Source: CAYJEQ01 sp964371155 (GTDB taxonomy: Bacteria > Bacillota > Clostridia > Oscillospirales > Ruminococcaceae). Taken from it: a DNA stretch of 64,000 nt. This document shows positions 8,239-17,016 of the stretch, piece by piece (position 1 is the first letter of the stretch; each line of letters begins with the position of its first letter). Location: assembly GCA_964371155.1 (NCBI GenBank), contig CAYJLI010000001.1, forward strand, positions 1 through 64,000, read 5' to 3'. Below the pieces are notes generated by a model. The model had not been told where the DNA came from, did not search any database, and worked only from the letters and a program-made list of their open reading frames with translations. A program made the translations under genes and the position numbers.

Positions 8239-9129
8239 ATGAAGAAAATTTTATCACTACTGCTTGCATCTTGCATGCTATTTTCACTTTCCGCTTGTAG
8301 CTCCACCACAGATTCCTCAGAAGAAGCAGCATCCCAAGGTGAATCACAAAGCGAAGCTGGGGATGAAAAGGAAGTATTACGTGTGGGTATGGATTTAACT
8401 TTCCCCCCATACTCTTATATTGGTGACGACGGTGAACCTACGGGACTCGAACCCACCATAGCCGCCGCTTTTGCTGACTATCTTGGAATGGAGCTTGAAA
8501 TTGTAAATACCGACTTTTCGCTTTTAATCCCTGCACTGCAAACGGGCGATGTGGACATACTCATTCCCGATATGACCAGAACAGCCGAGCGTGAACAGCA
8601 GGTTGATTTCTCCGACGGATACAGATACACACAGTCCTTAGCACTTGTAAATAAAGAATTTGCCGAGGCAAATAATATTACTGACGACATGCCACCGGAA
8701 GAATTTTTCCACCTTACAGGCTCTAAATTCATAGGCCTTGCAGGAACTTTAGGCGTTTTAGTGCCTCAGCAGTTTGGAGCAGAGGTGGTTGAAATCACCG
8801 AAATTGGCACTGGGATTTTAGAGGTAGCAAATGGTCAGTCCACTGCACTTGTAGCTTCCACTGAAGTGCTTGGTTTCCATGCGGCAAACCCTGATACGAC
8901 CATACTGTACAGTGGCATCGGAAACTGGATGGAAGCTTGCTTTGTGGTAAATAAGGGCGACACTGAGTTGCTTGAAAAATCCAATGAATTTATCGCTACA
9001 ATGTATGAAGAGGGCGGCCTTTTCGACCAGATCAGAGAAGAATTTGACGAAATAATCTCCGACTATCTTCAAAGCGAAGAAGTGGGGCTTGATTATATAG
9101 TTATGCGTCCGGAAGGATTTGACAACTAA
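8239..9129 (+). CDS. amino-acid-type ABC transporter substrate-binding lipoprotein
   Basis: A lipoprotein signal (MKKILSLLLASCMLFSLSAC) is followed by a short Ser/Glu linker and a family-3 extracellular solute-binding domain beginning VLRVGMDLTFPPYSYIGDDG. The motif DFSLLIPALQTGDVDILI is typical of amino-acid binders of the HisJ/GlnH type. AAAGGAG precedes the start. It is the first gene of a three-gene importer, with the stop overlapping the permease start (TAATG). The ligand cannot be told from sequence, although polar amino acids are likely. Confidence 0.93.
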   Translation: MKKILSLLLASCMLFSLSACSSTTDSSEEAASQGESQSEAGDEKEVLRVGMDLTFPPYSYIGDDGEPTGLEPTIAAAFADYLGMELEIVNTDFSLLIPALQTGDVDILIPDMTRTAEREQQVDFSDGYRYTQSLALVNKEFAEANNITDDMPPEEFFHLTGSKFIGLAGTLGVLVPQQFGAEVVEITEIGTGILEVANGQSTALVASTEVLGFHAANPDTTILYSGIGNWMEACFVVNKGDTELLEKSNEFIATMYEEGGLFDQIREEFDEIISDYLQSEEVGLDYIVMRPEGFDN

Positions 9130-9863
9130 TGAAAAAATCTGCAAAAACACAATATGCTCTCGTGATTTTGTTGTTTGTGGCGGCAATGGTTTATGCATTG
9201 TTTTTCTCAACTTCCGCCGCTCCACAATATAATATGATACTCTCCCAAAGCGATTTACTACTCGAAGCGTTTTGGGGCACTATTTGGATAAGCTTAGTCA
9301 CTTTAATTGGCTCACTAATTTTAGGATTTGTGCTCTTTATGATGTTGCGCTCTAAAATAGTGTTTATAAAAGCGATATCCGATGTGCTAAACGAGATTAT
9401 CATGGGTACCCCACTGCTTATTATGATTTTTTTGATTGTATATGTGCTTGGCCCTGTTGTGAACTACGGCAACAAACTTGTGCTGGGCATAGTGGCACTT
9501 ATTCTATATAATGCGCCCTATGTGGCAAATGCATATGAGACCACCGCCGCAGTTGTTGACGCAGATCAATATACAGTCATGGATTTATACGGCTTTAAAT
9601 GGTATCAAAGGTATATTTACATAATAATTCCCCAGATGATAAAGCCTTTTATCCCCTCGCTTATAAATAATTTGTCGAGTGTTATTAAAAGCTCTTCCCT
9701 CTTAAACATAATAGCGGTGACGGAAATTACCTATATTACCACAGCCATTTCCTCGAGGAATTTTGCATTTATCGAGGGGTATTATGTAATGTGGATAATG
9801 TATTTAGTGGTAACTATCCCGCTCTCCTTAATTGCAAAGTATTTTGGAAGGAGGATGGCATAA
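9129..9863 (+). CDS. amino-acid ABC transporter permease
   Basis: This 244-aa inner-membrane permease belongs to the HisM/GlnP group. It has an N-terminal anchor, then EAFWGTIWISLVTLIGSLIL (the start of the permease domain), and the ATPase-contact loop region DADQYTVMDLYGFKWYQRY replacing the usual EAA motif AxxLGxs. About five transmembrane helices are visible. It overlaps both neighbours by one base (TAATG), so the three genes are translationally coupled. Confidence 0.92.
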   Translation: MKKSAKTQYALVILLFVAAMVYALFFSTSAAPQYNMILSQSDLLLEAFWGTIWISLVTLIGSLILGFVLFMMLRSKIVFIKAISDVLNEIIMGTPLLIMIFLIVYVLGPVVNYGNKLVLGIVALILYNAPYVANAYETTAAVVDADQYTVMDLYGFKWYQRYIYIIIPQMIKPFIPSLINNLSSVIKSSSLLNIIAVTEITYITTAISSRNFAFIEGYYVMWIMYLVVTIPLSLIAKYFGRRMA

Positions 9864-10573
9864 TGGATTTTAAGATATCATCACTTACCAAGTCCTATTT
9901 GGGCGAGAATGTATTTCATGACTTAAACATTGAGATTAAAGGGCATAAGGCAATAGGCATAATAGGTGAATCGGGTTGTGGCAAATCCACCCTGCTCCGC
10001 CAGCTTGCCGGAATAGAAACTCCCGACACAGGTAAAATCGAGATAGATGGGCTTTCCCCTATTAAAAATCTAAAAGAATACAGGGAAAAAATCGGAATGG
10101 TGTTTCAAAAGCATAATCTATTCCCACATCTGACAATAAGAGAAAATATCACCCTTATTCTGCACAAGATTAAAAAAGTGGATAAAAACACGGCTGAAAC
10201 AATCGCAAACACACTGCTAAAAAAGCTGCACATAGAGGGTGAAGCCGATAAAAGACCCCATGAAGTGTCCGGTGGACAGGCGCAGAGAGCGTCGATAGCA
10301 AGGGCACTTGCCACCGACCCACAGCTTATATTTTTAGACGAGCCCACGGCGGCACTCGACCCAATACTGACCGATGAAGTGCTAAAAGCCGTAACCCAGC
10401 TAAAGCATGAGGGGCATGGCTTCATATTTGTAACCCATGAAATATCTTTTTTAAGGGAGTTTGCCGATTATATCATATTTTTAAAAGACGGTGTAGTGTG
10501 CGAGTATGGTGAGGTTGCTCTCTTAGAAAATCCTAAGACAAAGGAGCTTTCGGAGTTTTTAAAAATATATTAA
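9863..10573 (+). CDS. amino-acid ABC transporter ATP-binding protein
   Basis: The 236-aa cytoplasmic ATPase contains Walker A GESGCGKST, the Q-loop in MVFQKHNLFPHLT, the signature VSGGQAQR and Walker B LIFLDEPTAALDP, with the switch histidine in FVTHE. These match the GlnQ/HisP class and pair it with the upstream permease. GGAAGGAGG lies 8 bases before the ATG at 9863; an upstream in-frame ATG at 9791 falls inside the permease and is unlikely. A hairpin terminator follows at 10615. Confidence 0.94.
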   Translation: MDFKISSLTKSYLGENVFHDLNIEIKGHKAIGIIGESGCGKSTLLRQLAGIETPDTGKIEIDGLSPIKNLKEYREKIGMVFQKHNLFPHLTIRENITLILHKIKKVDKNTAETIANTLLKKLHIEGEADKRPHEVSGGQAQRASIARALATDPQLIFLDEPTAALDPILTDEVLKAVTQLKHEGHGFIFVTHEISFLREFADYIIFLKDGVVCEYGEVALLENPKTKELSEFLKIY

Positions 10574-10614
10574 AATAGCATTTTGATTATTTCTTTAATT
10601 AAATAAATATCTTT

Positions 10615-10658
10615 ATATATCTAATGCTGAGTAGCATGGTGCTTAGTATTAGATATAT
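10615..10658 (+). terminator. terminator of the amino-acid ABC operon
   Basis: ATATATCTAATGCTGAG (10615-10631) pairs over 17 positions, two of them G-U, with 10642-10658, followed by TTTTTATT. Confidence 0.8.
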
Positions 10659-10710
10659 TTTTATTAAAGAGATTTAATAAGGTAATATTGGTTTTCTTAC
10701 ATATAAAAGG

Positions 10711-10736
10711 AAAAATGTAAAATGTTTTACATTTTT
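10711..10736. promoter_or_regulatory. perfect palindrome upstream of the peptide importer
   Basis: AAAAATGTAAAA and TTTTACATTTTT form a perfect 12-bp dyad with a 2-base centre (TG). The right arm contains TTTACA and a TATAAT box lies 21 bases further, so a protein bound here would cover the promoter. I do not recognise the regulator. Confidence 0.5.
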
Positions 10737-10879
10737 ATATGATATAATTGTGTATAATATCCTTATAGCAATTAAACCAATTATTTCAGTATTTCTCTAA
10801 GAGTTTTTTTGCTAAATGCTACACAAATTTATAAAAAAGGTTTTTAAGTTGTACAATAACCAAATTAAGGAGGATTTTT

Positions 10880-11248
10880 ATGCATTTCTTAGAATATGAA
10901 ACATGGAAATTGAAAGACGGGGTTGACCTTGTAGAATACGAAGAAGCAATTACTAAATGGTTTAGATATTTGGTAGAAAAGAAAAAAGAACTCTTCCCCG
11001 AATGGGTTAGTGCTAAATACTATCAAAAGACTGACCATGACGGCGCACCCACAGGTGTTTATGTAATGATATTTGAATACGATTCAATCGAGGGGCATCA
11101 TGCTTATAAGGACAGACGCAAAAACTGGGACGGCCCTTATGCTGAATACAAAACCTACGACCCATACCAAGACTATTTTGACCTCGATACAGTTACTACT
11201 GAGTATTTTGTGCCAATGCAAACCGAAGAATGGTTTAATTTTGGATAA
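10880..11248 (+). CDS. hypothetical protein heading the peptide ABC operon
   Basis: I do not recognise this 122-aa soluble protein. It is rich in Tyr, Trp and acidic residues, with a distinctive YKDRRKNWDGPYAEYKTYD segment and a strand-like GVYVMIFEYDSIEG. The size and alternation suggest a dimeric alpha/beta-barrel (EthD or NIPSNAP-like) fold, but that is inference. AAGGAGG precedes the ATG. It ends 30 bases before the binding-protein gene and probably belongs to the same transcript, which suggests a role connected with the imported compound. Confidence 0.7.
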   Translation: MHFLEYETWKLKDGVDLVEYEEAITKWFRYLVEKKKELFPEWVSAKYYQKTDHDGAPTGVYVMIFEYDSIEGHHAYKDRRKNWDGPYAEYKTYDPYQDYFDLDTVTTEYFVPMQTEEWFNFG

Positions 11249-11278
11249 ATTTTGTTTATTTTAAAGGAGAGAAAATCT

Positions 11279-12835
11279 ATGAAAAAACTACTTTCATTAC
11301 TTTTAGCGGCAACTTTAATGCTTTCATTAGCTGCATGTAGCAGTGAGTCTGCCTCCTCCGAAGCAGATGATTCCGAGACACCTGTATCAAGTGGCGATGC
11401 AGAGGTAAAGGACAGCTTAATCATTGCACACAAAGGCGATACTCCTAATTTTGATACACATGACAATCTAAACGACAACGGCATGAGAATTAATCTAAAT
11501 ATCTATGACCCACTCGTGCGCATGCACAATACTACATATGAAATAAGCCCCTGTGTAGCTGAAAGTTGGAGCATTTCCGAGGATGGTAAGGAATACACAT
11601 TTAAAATTAAAGAGGGAATTAAATTCTCAGACGGCACCGATTTAAGCGTGGATGATGTGGTTTTCTCACTTCAAAGAGGTATGGAAATGCCACTTGCAGT
11701 ACCATCATTTGCAAGGGTTGTTGGAGTTGAAAAAGTGGATGAGGCAAATGTAAAGGTAATTCTTGACGGCCCATACCCAGAATTCCTATTTGCTATGGCT
11801 CTTCCAACCGCAGGTATTTTAAGCGAAACTGCTTACAATGAGCTTGGCGCTGAAGAATATATGAAATCCCCTATCACAACAGGACCATATGTGGTTTCTG
11901 AGTGGAGTGTGGGTGAAAAAGTAGAGCTTGTTGCTAATGAAAACTACCACATGGGCGAAGTTCCTATTAAAAATGTTGAGTTTAGAGTAATTTCCGATGA
12001 CAATGCGGCGGTTCTATCCCTTGAGTCAGGCGATATAGATGCACTTGTTGATGCTCCTTTCACCGCTTACAACAGAATTAGCGAAAACAGCGAGCTTGCT
12101 CTACATGAGGGTACAACCTTTGGATATAACTACATCCTATTCAACACCGCTTCAGGCCCATTTGCAGACCCTAAAGCAAGGGAAGCAATGGCGTATGCAA
12201 CCGATAAGGAAGCTATACTATTTGCGGCATTTGACGGATATGGACATATCATCGACACCCCAGCACTTCCCGAATACGTGGGCTATACAGATGAAGTTAC
12301 AAAATATGCATATGATTTAGAGATGGCAAAAACTCTATTTGCTGAAGCTGGAATTAATGCTGGTGATGAAATAGTGGTAACCTCCTATGAGCCTGTATGC
12401 GCTAAAGTTTCCCAAGTACTGCAAAACTCACTTGCGGAAATAGATATAAACTTAAAGATTGAAACACTCGAAAGAGCGGCATACACTGAAAAAATGACTG
12501 ATGGCGATTTCCATATGACAACTTCTAACTGCACATTTACCTCCCCAACAATAGATGAAGCTGTATTTACTATGATTCACAGCGGTGAAATTGGACAGGG
12601 CAACTACGGCGGTTATCAAAACGAAGTTGTGGATAGAACTTTAGAAGAAGCAAGAGCGAGCCTTGACCAATCCGAAAGAGCAATCATTTACAACGAGCTC
12701 TTAATAGAAATGAGCAATGACCTTCCTATGATTCCAACAATCTGGAGAGTTAAAAACATTTCTGCTGATGCAAATCTTAAAGGTGTGGAATGCAATCCAT
12801 GGTCATTCTACAACATTTATGATTTTAGCTGGTAA
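11279..12835 (+). CDS. peptide/nickel-type ABC transporter substrate-binding lipoprotein
   Basis: This is a family-5 extracellular solute-binding protein. Features are a lipoprotein signal with lipobox LAAC near residue 20, a short Ser-rich linker, the family motif AESWSISEDGKEYTFKIKEG and a further FSDGTDLSVDDVVFSLQR. The 518-aa length is normal. AAAGGAGAG lies 8 bases before the ATG at 11279; a frame start at 11252 is upstream of it and lacks a good site. It captures the substrate outside the membrane for the permeases encoded downstream. Substrate class (di- or oligopeptide, nickel, or other) is unresolved. Confidence 0.94.
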   Translation: MKKLLSLLLAATLMLSLAACSSESASSEADDSETPVSSGDAEVKDSLIIAHKGDTPNFDTHDNLNDNGMRINLNIYDPLVRMHNTTYEISPCVAESWSISEDGKEYTFKIKEGIKFSDGTDLSVDDVVFSLQRGMEMPLAVPSFARVVGVEKVDEANVKVILDGPYPEFLFAMALPTAGILSETAYNELGAEEYMKSPITTGPYVVSEWSVGEKVELVANENYHMGEVPIKNVEFRVISDDNAAVLSLESGDIDALVDAPFTAYNRISENSELALHEGTTFGYNYILFNTASGPFADPKAREAMAYATDKEAILFAAFDGYGHIIDTPALPEYVGYTDEVTKYAYDLEMAKTLFAEAGINAGDEIVVTSYEPVCAKVSQVLQNSLAEIDINLKIETLERAAYTEKMTDGDFHMTTSNCTFTSPTIDEAVFTMIHSGEIGQGNYGGYQNEVVDRTLEEARASLDQSERAIIYNELLIEMSNDLPMIPTIWRVKNISADANLKGVECNPWSFYNIYDFSW

Positions 12836-12876
12836 GCTTATTTAAGCATATATAATACTGCCTAATGGTAGCGGAT

Positions 12877-12901
12877 AAAAGGGGAGTAATACTTCCCTTT
12901 T
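12877..12901 (+). terminator. hairpin between binding protein and permease genes
   Basis: AAAAGGGGAGT pairs with ACTTCCCTTTT (one G-U) around a 3-base loop. Placed after the binding-protein gene inside the operon, it may lower expression of the permeases relative to the binding protein. Confidence 0.6.
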
Positions 12902-12992
12902 GCCATATATTTTCTTTCTTCAATGATATATCTACTTTGCAAATCACAATAGATTTTCTTGGTTAAGTAAGTCTTAACACCTTATAAAAATC

Positions 12993-13027
12993 CCCATCTC
13001 CCTGCCTCATATATGGAAAGAGATGGG
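12993..13027. terminator. second intra-operon hairpin
   Basis: CCCATCTC (12993-13000) and GAGATGGG (13020-13027) form an 8-bp stem with a 19-base loop, 74 bases before the permease start. Function uncertain. Confidence 0.4.
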
Positions 13028-13100
13028 CTAAAAATACCTTAAATACGCTTTAATAAGCTGTATATGATAGGTTGTTAAATTAAAATGATGGGTGATATTT

Positions 13101-14030
13101 ATGCATAAATACATATTTAAGCGTATTCTTTTGATGATACCTGTTTTAATCGGTATCTCGCTAATCGTATTTACCCTACTGAGCTTTATGCCGGGAAACC
13201 CTGCTAAAATGCTCTTGGGTGAGAAGGCCACCGAAGAGTCACTTGCTGCACTCGAGGAGGAAATGGGGTTAAACGATTCCCTCCCTGTGCGCTATGGTAA
13301 ATACATATCAGGTGTACTCACGGGAGATTTTGGCACCTCATATGTAAACGGCAGACCTGTTTCCGAGCTTATTGCTGAGAGGTTCCCCACCACATTTACA
13401 CTCGCTATGTTCAGCGTAGTATTTGCGATAATTATAGGGCTTCCGCTTGGTATACTCTCGGCGGTCAAGCAGTACTCATGGATTGACAGCTTAACAACTG
13501 TCTTCAGTATGGGATTTATTTCGGTGCCACCCTTTTGGCTTGGGCTTCTTCTAATAATGGGATTTTCCATACATTTTGATTTACTCCCAGCCTTTGGGTC
13601 GGATACCTTAGTGCATTTTATTCTCCCAGGTATTACAAGCTCCGCTTCCACCTTTGCAACACTTATGAGGATGACAAGGTCAACCATGCTTGAAGTAATT
13701 AGGCAGGATTATATTGTCACCGCATATGCAAAGGGAGCGGGTAAGCGCAGAGTAATATTCCACCACAGTCTTAAAAATGCTATGATACCGCTTATTACAG
13801 TAATAGGCTTAAATTTTGGCAGCATGCTCGGTGGCTCTATAATCACTGAATCCGTATTCGGCATGTCGGGTATAGGGAGTCTTTTAATATTCTCGATAAG
13901 AAATAATGATATGCCTACGGTAATGTCATGTACGCTACTTTTAGCGGTGACATTCGGGGTTATCAATTTGTTGATAGATGTAATATATGCCTTTGTTGAC
14001 CCCAGAATAAAGGCTCAGTACCAAGGTTAG
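13101..14030 (+). CDS. peptide-type ABC permease (DppB/OppB class)
   Basis: This integral membrane permease has the class features: an N-terminal helix with MHKYIFKRILLMIPVLIGIS, the PGNPAKMLLGEKATEE region, and the EAA loop YAKGAGKRRVIFHHSLKNAM. Six transmembrane segments are visible. The ATG at 13101 lies 8 bases after GGGTGA; a GTG three codons earlier is in frame but less likely. It pairs with the next gene to form the membrane channel. It is 12 bases from the next start. Confidence 0.93.
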   Translation: MHKYIFKRILLMIPVLIGISLIVFTLLSFMPGNPAKMLLGEKATEESLAALEEEMGLNDSLPVRYGKYISGVLTGDFGTSYVNGRPVSELIAERFPTTFTLAMFSVVFAIIIGLPLGILSAVKQYSWIDSLTTVFSMGFISVPPFWLGLLLIMGFSIHFDLLPAFGSDTLVHFILPGITSSASTFATLMRMTRSTMLEVIRQDYIVTAYAKGAGKRRVIFHHSLKNAMIPLITVIGLNFGSMLGGSIITESVFGMSGIGSLLIFSIRNNDMPTVMSCTLLLAVTFGVINLLIDVIYAFVDPRIKAQYQG

Positions 14031-14042
14031 GAGGGTGCCACT

Positions 14043-14924
14043 ATGCAAAGAAAAAATACTCAAGTAAACACTGTTGTAAAGCGTACTCAGGCACAGATGA
14101 TATGGCACCAACTTCTCAAAAACAAGCTTGCAGTGCTGGGACTTTTTGTACTTTTAGCCTTTATTTTAGGCACTGCATATGTGCATTTTTTTGTTGATTA
14201 TGATTTGATTGTTCGCCACAATTATTCTGAGCGTCTTCAAGGGATGAGCTCTGCACATTGGTTTGGCACGGATGCCTATGGCAGGGATATGTTCCTCCGC
14301 CTGCTTTATGGGGCGAGAATATCGCTTTCCATTGCATTTTTCACTGTTATCGGAGGAATGATATTCGGCGGTATGATAGGATCTATTGCCGGCTTTTATG
14401 GAGGTAAGATAGATATTATCGTAATGAGGTTTATGGATATGTTTATGGCGATACCCTCAATGCTGATGGCTATATGCATAGTATCTGTTTTAGGGCCTGG
14501 CATGATGAATTTATTCCTCGCTATTACAATTGCACTAATTCCAGGCTTTGCAATGCTTGTTCGCTCATGTGTACTCACGATAAAAGACAGCGACTATATA
14601 GAAGCCGCAAGAGCTGGCGGTACGAGTACTACAAGGATAATTCTCAGGCATATACTGCCCAATTCAATGGGCCCGATACTTGTACAAGCGACACTAAGCA
14701 TGGGCGGTGTAATACTCACAGCCGCTTCACTTAGCTTTATCGGCCTTGGAATAAGCCCACCCACCCCCGAATGGGGCGCAATTTTAACCGAAGGGCAAGA
14801 GCATTTAAGGGAATATCCCCATTTGGTTATTATACCGGGGCTTACAATAATGGTTTCGGTGCTCGCCTGCAACTTCTTGGGAGACGGTATCAGAGATGCC
14901 CTTGACCCCAAGCTAAAACAATAG
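14043..14924 (+). CDS. peptide-type ABC permease (DppC/OppC class)
   Basis: The 293-aa second permease shows the N-terminal OppC domain (MIWHQLLKNKLAVLGLFVLL), the HWFGTDAYGRDMFLRLLYGAR signature of the class (residues about 72-92), and the EAA loop EAARAGGTSTTRIILRHILPN. AGGAGGGTG lies 6 bases before the ATG. It is the heterodimer partner of the preceding permease, and its stop sits 14 bases before the ATPase start. Confidence 0.94.
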   Translation: MQRKNTQVNTVVKRTQAQMIWHQLLKNKLAVLGLFVLLAFILGTAYVHFFVDYDLIVRHNYSERLQGMSSAHWFGTDAYGRDMFLRLLYGARISLSIAFFTVIGGMIFGGMIGSIAGFYGGKIDIIVMRFMDMFMAIPSMLMAICIVSVLGPGMMNLFLAITIALIPGFAMLVRSCVLTIKDSDYIEAARAGGTSTTRIILRHILPNSMGPILVQATLSMGGVILTAASLSFIGLGISPPTPEWGAILTEGQEHLREYPHLVIIPGLTIMVSVLACNFLGDGIRDALDPKLKQ

Positions 14925-14938
14925 TGGGGGTGAAGAAT

Positions 14939-15991
14939 ATGAATAACAATATGCTACTTGAGATAAAAGATTTAATTGTGAGCTATGATACTGAAGATGG
15001 TATTGTAAGGGCGGTTAACAAAATATCTTTCTCTGTAAATAAAGGGAAAACTCTCGGTATAGTTGGTGAAACTGGTGCTGGGAAAACCACTGCGGCAAAA
15101 AGCATTCTAAGGCTTTTGCCCGAGCGCACGGGCAATATACGAAATGGAGAAATTTATTTTAACGGAGATAATGTACTCACCCTTTCAGAGCATGAAATAA
15201 TGGCTATTAGGGGGGAGAAAATATCAATGATTTTCCAAGACCCTATGAGCAGTCTAAATCCTGTGCTCACTGTGGGCGAGCAGATAGGCGAAGTGCTATT
15301 TCTGCACAGCAATATAGAAAAAAAGAGGGGCAGTAAAAAGCCCGCTGGTGAATTAAAAGAAGAGATAGAAAAACGAGTGGATGAAATCCTTGAGCTCGTG
15401 GGAATACCTTCTTCAAGAAAAAATGACTATCCACATCAGTTTTCAGGCGGAATGAAACAGAGGGTAATAATTGCTATGGCACTTGTTTGCAGTCCTGAGC
15501 TTGTAATTGCGGATGAACCCACAACTGCACTCGATGTGACCATACAGGCGCAAGTTTTAGAGATTATGGAAAACTTAAAAAAGCAGTTTAACACTGCCAT
15601 GATAATGATTACCCATGATTTAGGGATAGTGGCACAGGTCTGTGACGATGTAGCAGTTATGTATGCAGGTGAAATTGTGGAGCACGGTACTGTGGAGGAT
15701 ATATTTGATAAAAGCAAAAAGCACCACCCATACACACTTGGTTTGTTTGACTCAATCCCTAAAATCCATGACGATGCACCGAGATTAAAACCGATATTTG
15801 GACTCATGCCAGACCCTGTAAACCTCCCCGAGGGGTGCAAATTCTCCCCCCGTTGCAGTTATTGCACAGAAGAATGCAAAAGTGGTGAAATAGATTATGT
15901 GATAAATGATGGTCACCGCATAAAATGTATTAATTTAGACGGTGAAGAAACTATCTTAATGGAAAGCGAGGAGGTGGCATATGATGTCTAA
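14939..15991 (+). CDS. peptide-type ABC ATPase (DppD/OppD class)
   Basis: This ATPase carries Walker A GETGAGKTT, Q-loop IFQDPMSSLNPVLTVGEQ, canonical signature FSGGMKQR, Walker B LVIADEPTTALD and the switch MITHDLG. The C-terminal oligopeptide extension includes CKFSPRCSYC and further cysteines, which in relatives bind a [4Fe-4S] cluster. I chose the ATG at 14939, 6 bases after GGGGGTGAAG; a GTG at 14924 overlaps the previous stop. It works as a heterodimer with the next ATPase, whose start it overlaps. Confidence 0.93.
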   Translation: MNNNMLLEIKDLIVSYDTEDGIVRAVNKISFSVNKGKTLGIVGETGAGKTTAAKSILRLLPERTGNIRNGEIYFNGDNVLTLSEHEIMAIRGEKISMIFQDPMSSLNPVLTVGEQIGEVLFLHSNIEKKRGSKKPAGELKEEIEKRVDEILELVGIPSSRKNDYPHQFSGGMKQRVIIAMALVCSPELVIADEPTTALDVTIQAQVLEIMENLKKQFNTAMIMITHDLGIVAQVCDDVAVMYAGEIVEHGTVEDIFDKSKKHHPYTLGLFDSIPKIHDDAPRLKPIFGLMPDPVNLPEGCKFSPRCSYCTEECKSGEIDYVINDGHRIKCINLDGEETILMESEEVAYDV

Positions 15992-16934
15992 TCCCCTTTT
16001 ATATACAAAAGGACTTAAAAAATATTTTAAAACCTCACGGGGCCTTTTACATGCAGTCGACGGCGTGGACATCTCAATTGACGAGGGCAAAACCTTGGGT
16101 GTGGTGGGCGAATCCGGTTGTGGTAAATCGACACTCGGCAGACTTATGCTCCGCCTTTTAGAGCCGACTGCAGGAGAAATATTCTACAATGGCGAAGACA
16201 TTTGCAAGTATCCACCTTCGCAGATGAAAAAGATGCGCCTTCAGATGCAGATGATATTTCAAGATCCTTATATGTCGCTCAATCCTCGTATGTCGGTAAG
16301 TGAATTAATCTCCGAGCCGATTATATCTAATAAGATTATGCGAGACAAAGCTGAAATAACCAAAAAAGTAGAAAACCTCATGGAGGTTGTAGGGCTTGCA
16401 CAGAGATTTATAAACTCCTACCCCCACGAGCTCGACGGCGGCAGACGCCAGAGAATAGGTATTGCAAGGGCTCTGTCCGTTGATCCTAAGTTCATTGTCT
16501 GTGATGAGCCGGTTTCAGCACTCGATGTTTCAATTCAAGCACAGGTATTAAATCTAATGATGGATTTGCAAGAGCAAATGGGGCTTACCTATATGTTTAT
16601 CACCCATGATTTATCGGTAGTAAAGCATATAAGTGACGAAATTATAGTTATGTATTTGGGGCAATGTGTTGAGAGAGTGTCTGCAAAAGAGCTCTTTACA
16701 AACCCACTCCATCCCTATTCAAAAGCGCTTCTCTCAGCAATTCCTATTCCGGATATTAGCTTTAGGGGCAAACCACGTGAGATACTAAAGGGTGAAGTTG
16801 TAAGTCCTATCAATCCAAAGCCTGGATGCCGATTTGCACCACGCTGTGCCCATGCCACTGCCGAATGTGAGCAGAAGAATTTCGAGCTTAAAGAGGTGAG
16901 TGAAAATCATTTTGTGGCTTGTAGGCTTTACTGA
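15981..16934 (+). CDS. peptide-type ABC ATPase (DppF/OppF class) with variant signature
   Basis: The 317-aa partner ATPase has Walker A GESGCGKST, Q-loop IFQDPYMSLNPRMSV, Walker B FIVCDEPVSALDVS and the switch FITHDLS. Its ABC signature reads LDGGRRQR rather than LSGGQRQR, so one of the two composite ATP sites is probably altered. The C-terminal CRFAPRCAHA cysteine motif is present. GAGGAGG precedes a double ATG; the first is annotated. It overlaps the previous gene by 11 bases and ends before a strong bidirectional hairpin. Confidence 0.93.
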   Translation: MMSNPLLYTKGLKKYFKTSRGLLHAVDGVDISIDEGKTLGVVGESGCGKSTLGRLMLRLLEPTAGEIFYNGEDICKYPPSQMKKMRLQMQMIFQDPYMSLNPRMSVSELISEPIISNKIMRDKAEITKKVENLMEVVGLAQRFINSYPHELDGGRRQRIGIARALSVDPKFIVCDEPVSALDVSIQAQVLNLMMDLQEQMGLTYMFITHDLSVVKHISDEIIVMYLGQCVERVSAKELFTNPLHPYSKALLSAIPIPDISFRGKPREILKGEVVSPINPKPGCRFAPRCAHATAECEQKNFELKEVSENHFVACRLY

Positions 16935-16965
16935 GTTTAGCTTTTAGTGGCAATACTATAAATAA

Positions 16966-17006
16966 TTTATGCTCTTACCTCTGTGAACCAGAGGTAAGAG
17001 CATAAA
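16966..17006. terminator. 18-bp bidirectional hairpin
   Basis: TTTATGCTCTTACCTCTG (16966-16983) pairs perfectly with 16989-17006 around a 5-base loop. It lies between two convergent genes and can serve both. Its arms resemble those at 3287-3328. Confidence 0.75.
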
Positions 17007-17016
17007 AATTAGTTGC

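Larger units (their letters stand above)
10574..10879. other. intergenic region with terminator, palindrome and promoter signals
   Basis: The 306 bases hold the terminator of the amino-acid operon, a perfect 12-bp inverted repeat and a TATAAT box at 10753-10758 that probably belongs to the peptide-importer operon. There is no open frame of interest. Confidence 0.6.
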
